From the NCBI GenBank assembly GCA_934725345.1, contig CAKVBG010000031.1, forward strand, positions 1 to 11,367: a stretch of DNA of 11,367 nt, read 5' to 3'. Positions 1-7,655 of the stretch are shown here, piece after piece (position 1 is the first letter of the stretch; each line of letters begins with the position of its first letter). The position numbers were made by a program, and so were the translations under genes. The notes beneath the pieces were generated by a model. The model was given only the letters and a program-made list of their open reading frames with translations. It had not been told where the DNA came from and ran no database searches. Source of the DNA: an uncultured Eubacteriales bacterium. GTDB lineage: Bacteria > Bacillota > Clostridia > Oscillospirales > Acutalibacteraceae.

Positions 1-166
1 GTCCGTGAGTGAGCAGAATATATTTTAAGTTCAAACCTGAAATTTGGTCTTCTATCCCGTCTATTTCTGCTCCAGGATCTATCATAACAGCGCATTTAGA
101 AATATTATCCACTAGGAGATAACAATTAGTAAAAAGTCTTCCTACTTTGTAAGTTTTAATTTCCAT
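1..166 (-). CDS. MBL-fold metallo-hydrolase (glyoxalase II-like), N-terminal part, runs off the window
   Basis: The reverse strand reads from an ATG at 166 without a stop to the window edge, giving 55 complete codons. The product starts MEIKTYKVGRLFTNCYLL and continues through a VMIDPGA segment at about residues 27-33. This is the usual opening of metallo-beta-lactamase-fold hydrolases, where the Asp-Pro-Gly turn follows the first beta strands. The last readable residues are ILLTHG, with a C as the next base, which fits the start of the metal-binding HxHxDH motif. Family members are cytosolic, usually zinc-dependent hydrolases; many are called glyoxalase II-like, but the true substrate is generally unknown. 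The start lies 10 bases after the rel stop, and an AAGGTG-type ribosome site sits at the end of rel, so the gene is probably last or near last in the same operon. An MBL hydrolase just downstream of rel is common in Clostridia. The family call is firm; specificity is unknown. Confidence 0.85.
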   Translation of the reverse strand, partial: MEIKTYKVGRLFTNCYLLVDNISKCAVMIDPGAEIDGIEDQISGLNLKYILLTHG

Positions 167-176
167 ACTAATCACT

Positions 177-2360
177 TTACACCTTTTTTACTGAAATCAT
201 GCCGTTTATTCTTAAAAGATTATCCGTTATGAATTTTAAGTGCTCCGAGTTTTTTATACCTAAGGTAATGGAAACAGATATTTTATTATCATCATACAAC
301 TTAGTATTTAAAGATTTTATTTTAATATTCATGGCTGAAATTTTGCGAGTAAGGTCAGTTAAAAATTCTTCACGATACTTGGCCTCGATTTCAATTACAG
401 TATCAAAAGTTTGTGTACAGGTATTACACCACTGAGGTTTCACGAGCCTATCTTTATATTCGGAATTTTCTAATTTTATCTTTGCATTTATGCAGTCTTT
501 TTTATGAATTGAAACTCCATAGCCTTTAGTAACAAAACCTACTATATCGTCCCCCGGGAAGGGATTACAGCACTTTGCAAACCTAACAGAACAATTTTTC
601 ATTCCTTCAACTATTACTCCATTGTTCGAGGAATTTTCCTTATGAGTTTCACTGTTATCGATAATCGTGTAAAGCGGTCTGCCTTGGGCTGATTCCAAGT
701 ACTCCTTCTTGATTTTAGGTATTATCTTCCAAAGCTGAAGTCCACCATACCCCACAGCAGCAAAAAAATCATCCAAATTTCTAAACTGGTTCTTCTTCAA
801 AGTACTACTTAAAATTTCATCTAAACGGTCCATTGGCAACGTTATCTTATGATTTTTCAGTTCGGCTTCAAATTTAAGCTTGCCCTGAGCGATATTTTCC
901 TCGCGGCATTCTCTTTTAAACCACTGTTTAATTTTATTTCTGGCTTCACTTGTTTTAACTAAATTAATCCAATCACGGCTAGGTCCTTTTTCGGGATCTT
1001 TAGAGCTTATAATTTCAGCTATCTCACCGGTTTTCAAAGTGTGCGTCAGCGGTACAATCTTACGGTTAACCTTAGCCCCTACCATTTTATTTCCTAAATC
1101 CGTGTGAACCGCATAAGCAAAATCTATAACAGTTGAACCCACGGGCAGAGTGATAACCTTGCCTCTTGGAGTTAAGACAAAAATTTCCTTGGGTACTAAA
1201 TCAGTTTTTATGCTCTTAACAACATCCGTTACATCTTCTATTGTTTTGTAGTTTTCAAGGAGTTTATTAACCCAAGAAAGAGAATTCCCAAAAGCACTGC
1301 TTTCACTTAATAAACCAAGTTTATACTTCCAATGTGCAGCTATTCCGTATTCAGCAGTTCGATGCATTTCCCAAGTACGAATCTGAACTTCAAAAGGTAT
1401 GCCCTCTTTTGTAAGCACAGTAGTATGTAAAGACTGATACATATTTGCTTTCGGAGTAGAGATGTAGTCCTTAAAGCGACTGGGTATTGGCTGAAACATA
1501 TCGTGTATTATTCCAAATACATTATAGCAGTCATTTATAGTGTTCACGATAATTCTAACAGCATATATATCATAAATTTGATCTAGACTCTTGCCCTTAA
1601 TAAACATCTTTTTATATATCTCATTGGCACTTTTAACTCGTCCTTCTATGCAGATATCCGGAACGTATTTTTGTACGCGATCATATATTCTTTTCTTAAT
1701 CAAATTTATGAATTTTTCTCTATCTGCCTTGCAAAGTGCCAGTGAAGCTTCAACTTCTGCATATGCTATTGGATCCAAACACTTAAGCGAAATATCTTCC
1801 AGCTCATCTTTAATGGTTCTAATACCTAATCTGTGAGCTATAGGTGCAAAGACCTCCATGTTTTGAAGAGATTTATCTCGCCTTTTTTGCGCAGGCATAC
1901 AGTCTATAGTGCGCATATTTTGAAGTCTGTCAGCGAGTTTTATTATGATAACTCTTATATCATGCGACATTGCCAAGAGCATTTTTCTGACGTTCTCCGC
2001 TTGTTGTTCTTCGGGAGATTTTGATTTTATTCTCCTGAGCTTCGTAACTCCATCAACTAAACTACTGATTTCTTCACCGAATAATTCGCTTATATCATTT
2101 TTAGTGATAGACGTGTCTTCGATAACATCATGCAAGAGAGCTGCAATTACGCAAGAACTATCCATTCCAAGTTCTACTAATATGTATGCAACTGAAATTG
2201 GGTGCAAAATGTAGTCAGCTCCGGAAACACGCTTTTGATTTGCATGAGCCTTTTTAGCAGTTTGATATGCTTTTTCAATGGTAGGAATATCGTAATTTTT
2301 TCCGCTGTGTTTAATTAATCCTAATAGTTCTTCGTATGTATGATAGTTACTGCCGGGCAT
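177..2360 (-). CDS. relA: Bifunctional (p)ppGpp synthetase/hydrolase Rel (RelA/SpoT family)
   Basis: This cytosolic stringent-response enzyme makes (p)ppGpp from ATP and GDP or GTP and also degrades it. The 727-residue length is normal for a long Rel. The HD hydrolase domain is intact, with H53, the HDVIED motif at 77-82 and D144. The synthetase domain (about 240-350) carries RFKD at 295-298, the basic form typical of bifunctional enzymes rather than the acidic EXDD form of synthetase-only RelA, plus YQSLH at 308-312 and FEVQIRT at 323-329. A TGS domain follows at about 391-452. A Cys/His region has C590, C597, C598, H619 and C623, and a C-terminal ACT domain occupies about 653-727. The ACT domain is rather divergent, and just before it lies an extra CxxC pair (C645, C648) that I do not know as a family feature. 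The ATG is preceded by AGGAGGA 5 bases upstream, lying inside the end of recJ. Confidence 0.97.
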   Translation of the reverse strand: MPGSNYHTYEELLGLIKHSGKNYDIPTIEKAYQTAKKAHANQKRVSGADYILHPISVAYILVELGMDSSCVIAALLHDVIEDTSITKNDISELFGEEISSLVDGVTKLRRIKSKSPEEQQAENVRKMLLAMSHDIRVIIIKLADRLQNMRTIDCMPAQKRRDKSLQNMEVFAPIAHRLGIRTIKDELEDISLKCLDPIAYAEVEASLALCKADREKFINLIKKRIYDRVQKYVPDICIEGRVKSANEIYKKMFIKGKSLDQIYDIYAVRIIVNTINDCYNVFGIIHDMFQPIPSRFKDYISTPKANMYQSLHTTVLTKEGIPFEVQIRTWEMHRTAEYGIAAHWKYKLGLLSESSAFGNSLSWVNKLLENYKTIEDVTDVVKSIKTDLVPKEIFVLTPRGKVITLPVGSTVIDFAYAVHTDLGNKMVGAKVNRKIVPLTHTLKTGEIAEIISSKDPEKGPSRDWINLVKTSEARNKIKQWFKRECREENIAQGKLKFEAELKNHKITLPMDRLDEILSSTLKKNQFRNLDDFFAAVGYGGLQLWKIIPKIKKEYLESAQGRPLYTIIDNSETHKENSSNNGVIVEGMKNCSVRFAKCCNPFPGDDIVGFVTKGYGVSIHKKDCINAKIKLENSEYKDRLVKPQWCNTCTQTFDTVIEIEAKYREEFLTDLTRKISAMNIKIKSLNTKLYDDNKISVSITLGIKNSEHLKFITDNLLRINGMISVKKV

Positions 2361-4407
2361 AAGATTCCTCCTTACTTAGCTTTGAGAGCAAACTTAAAAT
2401 TTTTGAATCTTGTAAATTTACTTTTGTTTTAGATTCGAAAATTTCTACACTAAATTCATCTGCATCCCAGCAAACATTTATTAGTTTCATTTCTTCCAGC
2501 ACTTCCAGAATTACATATATTCTGGAATACACCGCATTATTTTGAAAAAGTTTGAAACCCACGTTATCTACTCTAAGTTTACGATTTTGATTTAAAACTA
2601 AATATCTATACACTTTAGCAAACTCTTCCCGTGAGGGCAATAAAAGCTCCTGTTCTTCCAAACTACAACCCGACTCCCGCTTGAATTTTTCATATACTTT
2701 CTTATGACTTGTAAATCTTTTGATATTTAAATCTGAAAATTTTAAATCCAGTATATGTGCAGATACGCCACCGCTTGATCTGTATAAATTTGGATGCAAA
2801 GTGATAAGTAAATCAAGCACATCATTTTCGTCGTAAAGAAAATTCTGTTTATTTTTATTGAAATACAAAAAATCAAATGATCTAAACGAATCTTGAAAAC
2901 TAAGTTTGAGATGTCCACCATCTTTGCCTAAAGATATGATTTTTTTTAGTTTTAAGTTTTTTATCATGAACACAGGTTCTGAATTGGAATTTCCAAAAGG
3001 TTCAAGTAATTTCAAAAAATTCAAGGTCATAGGAGATATAAGCCCCAATGTAATTTGAGCATCTACAGCTATCTTAGGAAAATCTACAGTGAGCGTTTGA
3101 GCTTTTTCCTTTATAGCCTCACAAAATGCATCCACATTCTCTGCTTTTAAACTGATTCCTGCCGCTGAAGTATGTCCTCCAAACCGCTCAAGGTGCTCAG
3201 AACAAGCAACTATCAAATCATAGATGGAAATACCCTCAATACTTCGGCAAGAACCCCTTGCTTCACCATCGTCCGAGAAAGATATCAGTATGCAGGGTTT
3301 GCCATATCTTTGAACTAACCTCGAAGCCACTATTCCCAATATTCCATGATGCCAATCTTTTCCTTTTATAACGATAACATTTTGAAATTTAAGATTGGGA
3401 TTCTCTTTTATTTGATCTTCTATACTTTGAGTTATTTCCCGCTCAATTGATTTTCTATAGCTATTTAATTCATCTAAAGTGTTACATATTTCTCTGCATT
3501 CCATTTCATTTTCACTAATTAATAGCCTTAAAGCTATCTCTGCAGTCTTTATGCGACCGCTCGCATTTATTCTTGGAACTACCTTAAAAGCTAAATCTAA
3601 AGAGTCCGCTTTTTTGCCGTTTATACCAGCTTTTTCAAGAAGCACCTTGATTCCCTTTATCTCCGATCCACAAATAGACTCCAGTCCTAATTTAAGTAGT
3701 TCTCTCGATTCTCCTATTAAAGGCATGGAGTCTCCAATTGTTCCCAAGGCTACCAAGTCGATATATTTCCTAGAAACTTGTTTTTCTCCCGAAAAAGCTT
3801 GAATAAGCTTATACGCCACTCCCACTCCAGCTAAGCTTTTGTATTTGAGGTCCCAGTTTTCTCTGCAAGGGTTAACCACAGCCTCAGCCAAGGGAAGTTC
3901 CTCCGGTAATTTATGGTGGTCTGTGATGACGGTTCTTATACCCAAAGATTTAGCAAATTCTACTTCTTTAGCCGCCGATACTCCATTATCTACAGTTAAA
4001 ATTATTTTTATTCCCTTCTCGTGAAGCTTTTGAATCGTGCTGCAGTTTAAGCCGTATCCTTCTTCTCTAGTTGGAATGTAGTATTCAACATCCACACCTA
4101 AATCTTTAAAGTATAAATATATCAGCGCTGTGGAAGTTATGCCGTCTGCATCGTAATCGCCAAACACGCAAATTTTTTCATTGTTATCTATTGCTAGCTT
4201 CAAAAACTGAACCGCCTTTTGCATATCCGTAAAATCAAAAGGGTCAGTTAACTCCTCAAATTTTAAAAATTTATCCACTTCTTCTTTGGTTCTTGCTCCA
4301 CGAGAGTAAAGTATTGCCGCACAAATTTCCGGTATATTCCATTGTTTGGCACATTTTTTAACTTCACTCGATTCGATAGATTCAAATTTCCATTCATATA
4401 CTGCCAT
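2347..4407 (-). CDS. recJ: Single-stranded-DNA-specific 5'-3' exonuclease RecJ
   Basis: RecJ degrades single-stranded DNA 5' to 3' in RecF-pathway recombination, mismatch repair and processing of stalled forks. The 686-residue protein has the DHH phosphoesterase core: DYDADG at 84-89, VDNG at 139-142 and DHH at 163-165, all metal-binding motifs. PRINASGR at 278-285 follows. The DHHA1 domain includes the glycine-rich segment ending in GGH at 410-412. An OB-like region spans about 445-555, and a C-terminal extension starts near PSREEF at 591, as in Firmicute RecJ. The protein is about 100 residues shorter than Bacillus RecJ as I recall it, but no motif is missing. The start has an AAGGTGA ribosome site 5 bases upstream. 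The gene begins 22 bases after the tcdA stop and its last 14 bases overlap rel, which suggests translational coupling. Confidence 0.96.
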   Translation of the reverse strand: MAVYEWKFESIESSEVKKCAKQWNIPEICAAILYSRGARTKEEVDKFLKFEELTDPFDFTDMQKAVQFLKLAIDNNEKICVFGDYDADGITSTALIYLYFKDLGVDVEYYIPTREEGYGLNCSTIQKLHEKGIKIILTVDNGVSAAKEVEFAKSLGIRTVITDHHKLPEELPLAEAVVNPCRENWDLKYKSLAGVGVAYKLIQAFSGEKQVSRKYIDLVALGTIGDSMPLIGESRELLKLGLESICGSEIKGIKVLLEKAGINGKKADSLDLAFKVVPRINASGRIKTAEIALRLLISENEMECREICNTLDELNSYRKSIEREITQSIEDQIKENPNLKFQNVIVIKGKDWHHGILGIVASRLVQRYGKPCILISFSDDGEARGSCRSIEGISIYDLIVACSEHLERFGGHTSAAGISLKAENVDAFCEAIKEKAQTLTVDFPKIAVDAQITLGLISPMTLNFLKLLEPFGNSNSEPVFMIKNLKLKKIISLGKDGGHLKLSFQDSFRSFDFLYFNKNKQNFLYDENDVLDLLITLHPNLYRSSGGVSAHILDLKFSDLNIKRFTSHKKVYEKFKRESGCSLEEQELLLPSREEFAKVYRYLVLNQNRKLRVDNVGFKLFQNNAVYSRIYVILEVLEEMKLINVCWDADEFSVEIFESKTKVNLQDSKILSLLSKLSKEESYARQ
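2366..2372 (-). promoter_or_regulatory. Ribosome binding site of rel, inside the 3' end of recJ
   Basis: AGGAGGA sits 5 bases before the rel ATG at 2360 and lies wholly within the last codons of recJ. The rel start itself overlaps recJ by 14 bases. Ribosomes finishing recJ therefore pass over the rel initiation site, which fits coupled translation. The site also fixes the rel start codon. Confidence 0.85.
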
Positions 4408-4429
4408 TTTTTCACCTTCGGTCTAAAAT

Positions 4430-5116
4430 CTATATTTCAGTCAGATCTCTAACCACCTCACTAGCCATCAAAAGGCCTGCCACAGAGGGTACGAAGGAAA
4501 TGCTAGCGTTAATTTTATCTTTAGGTATGTACAAGGGTTTTTCTTTGGAATAGACCACCCTTAAAGACTCAATTTCTCTTGCTTTAAGTTCTTTTCTCAT
4601 TATCCTCGCCAGTGGACAAACAGATGTATTATAAATGTCGTCCAGCTGAAGTTTTGAAGGATCAATTTTGTTTCCCGTACCCATACTACTAATTATTTTT
4701 TTACCAAGTTTTTTTGCTTTTTCTATTATGAGTAATTTTGAACTCACCATGTCGATAGCATCTACTACATAGTCATAGGAGTCAAAATCGTAATTATCTA
4801 TATTTGAGGCGTCAACTTTAACATAGTTTGAATTGACTACAGCATTAGGATTTATACTTAAAACCCGCTCTCTTACCGCCTCAACTTTTTTTGCACCAAT
4901 ATTGTTTACGTTCGCAATGAGTTGACGGTTTATATTTGTAACATCAATTCTGTCGGCGTCGAAGATATCTAAGCTGCCTATCCCGGCTCTAACGAGCGCT
5001 TCCACGGCAAACGACCCTACTCCTCCAACACCAAAAACCGCTACCTTACTTTTACTCAATCTCTCGAACTTACTTTCCCCAACCAATAGTTTGGTTCTTA
5101 AGAAAGCATCCCCCAT
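4430..5116 (-). CDS. tcdA: tRNA threonylcarbamoyladenosine dehydratase TcdA (ThiF/E1-like)
   Basis: TcdA (also CsdL or YgdL) uses ATP to dehydrate t6A at position 37 of ANN-decoding tRNAs into cyclic t6A, stabilising codon reading. The 228-residue protein is an E1/ThiF-like Rossmann enzyme. It has GVGGVGS at 29-35 for ATP binding, DADRIDVTNINRQ at 53-65, VDAID at 118-122 and SSMGTGNKIDPS at 143-154. TSVCPLARIMRKELK at 164-178 is the segment that best separates TcdA from ThiF, MoeB and HesA. It is slightly shorter than the E. coli protein, mainly at the C-terminus, where enterobacterial forms carry an extra tail. An in-frame ATG follows GGAGGA by 8 bases. The gene begins 32 bases after the permease stop and ends 22 bases before recJ, so it is co-oriented and probably co-transcribed. 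A general HesA/MoeB-like role is the alternative but is less likely. Confidence 0.93.
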   Translation of the reverse strand: MGDAFLRTKLLVGESKFERLSKSKVAVFGVGGVGSFAVEALVRAGIGSLDIFDADRIDVTNINRQLIANVNNIGAKKVEAVRERVLSINPNAVVNSNYVKVDASNIDNYDFDSYDYVVDAIDMVSSKLLIIEKAKKLGKKIISSMGTGNKIDPSKLQLDDIYNTSVCPLARIMRKELKAREIESLRVVYSKEKPLYIPKDKINASISFVPSVAGLLMASEVVRDLTEI

Positions 5117-5148
5117 TTAAAAATTCCTCCTAAATTTGTATATCCTTA

Positions 5149-6315
5149 TTACTCTCTAAAAATTATACCTTCTTTTTCAATTAGTTTACAATCCATTTTA
5201 TATATTACAAAAACATATATCAATAGCCAAATGAAAAGTATTGCGAAATGCATTAAATTTCCACGTCCACATAAAAATTCTTTCATAACGCATATAATAT
5301 TCAGAATTGGGACAGATAGTTCAAAAAATCCAATTTTGTTAATCTCAATAGAAGACGATAATAACCCCGGTGCTGCAAAAAGAACTGAAAGGGGTAAAAA
5401 ATAAGTTTGGTACTCCTTATAAGATTTCGAACACATACCCACCGTATAACACACAGAAGACATAAGCATGGCTGAAAGTAAATTAGTAACCGACAAAAAT
5501 AAAATATCGGTTAGTGAAATTCCTGATAATCCAGTTTTGGAAGTTAAAATAATATATCCAAACAATCCTATGGTAGCAAACATAGCACTCATAAATCCCG
5601 TTAAACCAGAACACAAAATCTTACCTATTATTATTGACCTTCTATCTGTGCCCGTTGCAAGAAGCGGTTCCCAAGTACAACGTTCTTTTTCACCTGCAGA
5701 AAGCTCCACTGCCGTACCTGAGGAAGTTATGAAACAGTATAAAATTATCATGAATGGAGCTAACATGTTGAGATAAAGCGTACTGTTATCTAAAGTCAGT
5801 TCTGAATGCTCGCCCCTGAAATCTTTATTTTTTTCAATTAATTCATAGAGTTGATTTACGTTTTTAAAGCCACCACTCTCAATAATTTGCCTAAAGTCAG
5901 ATTCACACTCTGCCGCAACTCCAACAGACATCATCGATCCCATAGAAGACTCGCTATAGTTCATAGTTATTTTAAATTGTTCTCCCTTTAGAATCTTTTG
6001 GTCCAAGCTATTATCAACCGAGAAGTAAACTGCTATTTCTCCTTTGTCAATAGCACCCGATGGGTCTAATACCTCCTTCACCGTCACTCCATCTCTCAAA
6101 GAACAAAATTGATAAAAACAGTTGTTCTCATCATTCATAGCTACAACTAAATTGTTGCTTGCATTTTTCTGAGATAAATTAAAAGAAAATTCCACGGCAG
6201 CAAGCAGTGCCGGCACAATAAACAACGGCAACATAATTCCCATTATAAACGTCTTTTTATCCCTCAAAATACATTTAAACTCTTTCAGAAATATAGTAAT
6301 CGCATGTTTAAGCAT
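5149..6315 (-). CDS. ABC-2 type transporter permease, NatB-like
   Basis: This is a membrane permease subunit of an ABC exporter. Starting from the ATG at 6315 the protein has 388 residues. One hydrophobic helix lies at about 22-44. A large polar domain at about 45-180 is probably outside the cell. A C-terminal block of helices follows at roughly 181-203, 233-258, 266-292, 304-322, 331-347 and 355-374. The cytoplasmic stretch GEKERCTWEPLLATGTDRR at 208-226 closely resembles the conserved coupling segment of NatB, the permease of Bacillus NatAB sodium efflux. Whether the substrate here is sodium, a drug or a peptide cannot be read from the sequence. The frame can be extended to a GTG at 6330, but no ribosome site precedes that codon, whereas GGGGGA lies 7 bases before the ATG at 6315, so I chose the ATG. 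The start is 4 bases after the ATPase stop. Confidence 0.9.
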   Translation of the reverse strand: MLKHAITIFLKEFKCILRDKKTFIMGIMLPLFIVPALLAAVEFSFNLSQKNASNNLVVAMNDENNCFYQFCSLRDGVTVKEVLDPSGAIDKGEIAVYFSVDNSLDQKILKGEQFKITMNYSESSMGSMMSVGVAAECESDFRQIIESGGFKNVNQLYELIEKNKDFRGEHSELTLDNSTLYLNMLAPFMIILYCFITSSGTAVELSAGEKERCTWEPLLATGTDRRSIIIGKILCSGLTGFMSAMFATIGLFGYIILTSKTGLSGISLTDILFLSVTNLLSAMLMSSVCYTVGMCSKSYKEYQTYFLPLSVLFAAPGLLSSSIEINKIGFFELSVPILNIICVMKEFLCGRGNLMHFAILFIWLLIYVFVIYKMDCKLIEKEGIIFRE

Positions 6316-6319
6316 TTTA

Positions 6320-7042
6320 TCATCCCCCACAAACCATATTAAAAATCATATCATTTATCTGACGCTCAGAATATTTACTTCTGTATTCTTCCACATTAAA
6401 CACCGTGGCTATTTTTCCTTGGCTCAGCAGTGCGATATTATCAGAATAATTTTTTATGTTTTCTAAAGAATGACTTGAAAATACAACACATTTACCTTCT
6501 TTTTTGCATTCCTCCATAAAGTTAAGTACCGTCCGAGAAGATTTGAAATCTAGTCCTGAATCAGGCTCATCAAACAGCATAATCGAAGGATTATGAACTA
6601 TAGATCGGGCAATAGCAACCTTTTGTTTCATTCCCTTGGAAAGTTCTCCGACTGGTCTTTCACTGTACTTTTTAATTTCGAACTTTTCAATCAAAAAATT
6701 TACTCTTGAAATTACTTCTTCTTTGGTCATATCGCTAAGCGATGCAAAATACTCTAAATTTTCCCGAGGAGTAAGCCTTTCGTAGAGTCCCACTTCGCTT
6801 CCAAACAGTATCCCTATGTTTTTTCTTACCTTTTCAGGTTCCGAGATTAAATCAAAACCATTAATTTTGGCCGTCCCAGATGAAGGCTTAAGCATAGTGC
6901 TGATAATCCTCAAAAGCGTTGATTTACCTGCACCATTTTCCCCTAAAAGACCTAAAATTTCGCCATCTTTTACTTTAAGTTCAATACCCTTAAGAACTTC
7001 CATATCCTTGAATTTTTTGGTTATACCTAATATTTCTATCAT
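6320..7042 (-). CDS. ABC transporter ATP-binding protein, NatA-like
   Basis: This 240-residue cytosolic nucleotide-binding subunit would pair with the permease just downstream. It has Walker A GENGAGKST at 34-42, signature LSKGMKQK at 134-141, Walker B IMLFDEP at 154-160 and the switch histidine H191. Between Walker A and the signature, FGSEVGLYERLT replaces the usual Q-loop, so the glutamine is not evident. A GLYERLT-type stretch in this position is, as I recall, characteristic of NatA-like ATPases. It is the first gene of the minus-strand cluster. The ATG is preceded by AAGGAG about 10 bases upstream, and a clear promoter lies a further 40 or so bases up. The call as an ABC-2 exporter ATPase is secure; sodium as the substrate is only a family-based suggestion. 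Confidence 0.93.
   Translation of the reverse strand: MIEILGITKKFKDMEVLKGIELKVKDGEILGLLGENGAGKSTLLRIISTMLKPSSGTAKINGFDLISEPEKVRKNIGILFGSEVGLYERLTPRENLEYFASLSDMTKEEVISRVNFLIEKFEIKKYSERPVGELSKGMKQKVAIARSIVHNPSIMLFDEPDSGLDFKSSRTVLNFMEECKKEGKCVVFSSHSLENIKNYSDNIALLSQGKIATVFNVEEYRSKYSERQINDMIFNMVCGG
6323..6328 (-). promoter_or_regulatory. Ribosome binding site that decides the permease start
   Basis: GGGGGA lies at the very end of the ATPase gene, 7 bases before the ATG at 6315. The alternative in-frame GTG at 6330 has only AT-rich sequence without a purine-rich site upstream of it, so the ATG start is favoured and the two genes are separated by 4 bases rather than overlapping. Confidence 0.7.
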
Positions 7043-7052
7043 TTAAAAAATT

Positions 7053-7058
7053 CTCCTT
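7053..7058 (-). promoter_or_regulatory. Ribosome binding site of the NatA-like ATPase gene
   Basis: AAGGAG stands 10 bases before the ATG at 7042 on the minus strand. It is the only purine-rich site near that start and fits it with slightly long but acceptable spacing. Confidence 0.75.
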
Positions 7059-7098
7059 TTTCGAAAATTTATTTAGGTAACTTCCCAAACATTAAGTA

Positions 7099-7127
7099 AT
7101 TTTATACGACTTATAAATGCGTTTCAA
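7099..7127 (-). promoter_or_regulatory. Probable sigma-A-type promoter of the minus-strand operon
   Basis: On the minus strand TTGAAA (7127-7122) is followed after 17 bases by TAAAAT (7104-7099), close to the TTGACA / TATAAT consensus with ideal spacing. TATAAA at 7106-7101 with 15-base spacing is an overlapping alternative for the -10. Transcription would start near 7092, leaving a leader of about 50 bases before the ATPase gene. I see no comparable promoter in the short gaps further down the cluster, so this may drive all six genes. Confidence 0.65.
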
Positions 7128-7162
7128 TTGTATGTTAGTGCGTCGATGAAGCATAATAAATT

Positions 7163-7171
7163 TGGTATAAT
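7163..7171 (+). promoter_or_regulatory. Probable extended -10 promoter of uvrB-uvrA
   Basis: TGGTATAAT is a perfect TATAAT preceded by the TGn extension. No good -35 lies 16-18 bases upstream (the best is TCGATG at 7143-7148), which is tolerated by extended -10 promoters. Transcription would start near 7178, about 25 bases before the uvrB start. The promoter lies 36 bases from the divergent operon promoter, measured between the facing elements. I looked for an SOS LexA box of the GAAC-N4-GTTC type in the whole 7043-7202 gap and found none. Confidence 0.65.
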
Positions 7172-7191
7172 AACTATAAATGCTTAATCAT

Positions 7192-7196
7192 GGAGG
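7192..7196 (+). promoter_or_regulatory. Ribosome binding site that fixes the uvrB GTG start
   Basis: GGAGG stands 6 bases before the GTG at 7203. The ATG at 7190 overlaps this site and is in another frame, so GTG is the start. The encoded beginning MKFEIHSDYAPCADQPKAI matches the normal UvrB N-terminus. Confidence 0.85.
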
Positions 7197-7655
7197 TATA
7201 ACGTGAAATTTGAAATTCATTCAGATTACGCCCCTTGTGCAGATCAGCCCAAAGCAATTGAATCCTTATCTGAGGGAGTGCTTAAAGGTCTTAAAGAACA
7301 AACTTTGCTTGGAGTTACAGGTTCAGGCAAAACTTTTACAATGGCTAATATAATTCAAAAAGTTCAGAAGCCAACTTTAGTTTTAGCACATAATAAAACT
7401 TTAGCCGCTCAGCTATGCAATGAATTTAAATCCTTTTTTCCAAACAATGCGGTTGAGTATTTTGTATCTTACTACGACTACTATCAACCAGAATCCTATA
7501 TTGCTTCAACCGATACTTATATCGAAAAAGATTCCTCAGTTAACGATGAAATTGATAAACTTCGCCATTCTGCCACTTCCTCTCTTTCCGAACGCAGAGA
7601 TGTCATAATAGTATCAAGCGTTTCTTGCATATATAGTCTAGGCGACCCGATAGAC

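Noticed and set aside
199..5776. Plus-strand open frames of 60-110 codons opposite rel, recJ and the permease gene.
   Set aside because: All are shadows of clearly conserved minus-strand genes, with no promoter or ribosome site supporting them.
6316..6330. GTG at 6330 as the start of the permease, overlapping the ATPase gene by 11 bases.
   Set aside because: No ribosome binding site precedes it, while GGGGGA is well placed for the ATG at 6315.
7043..7202. A riboswitch, T-box or small RNA in the divergent gap.
   Set aside because: The leaders are only about 25 and 50 bases long, and I find no stable stem followed by a T run on either strand.
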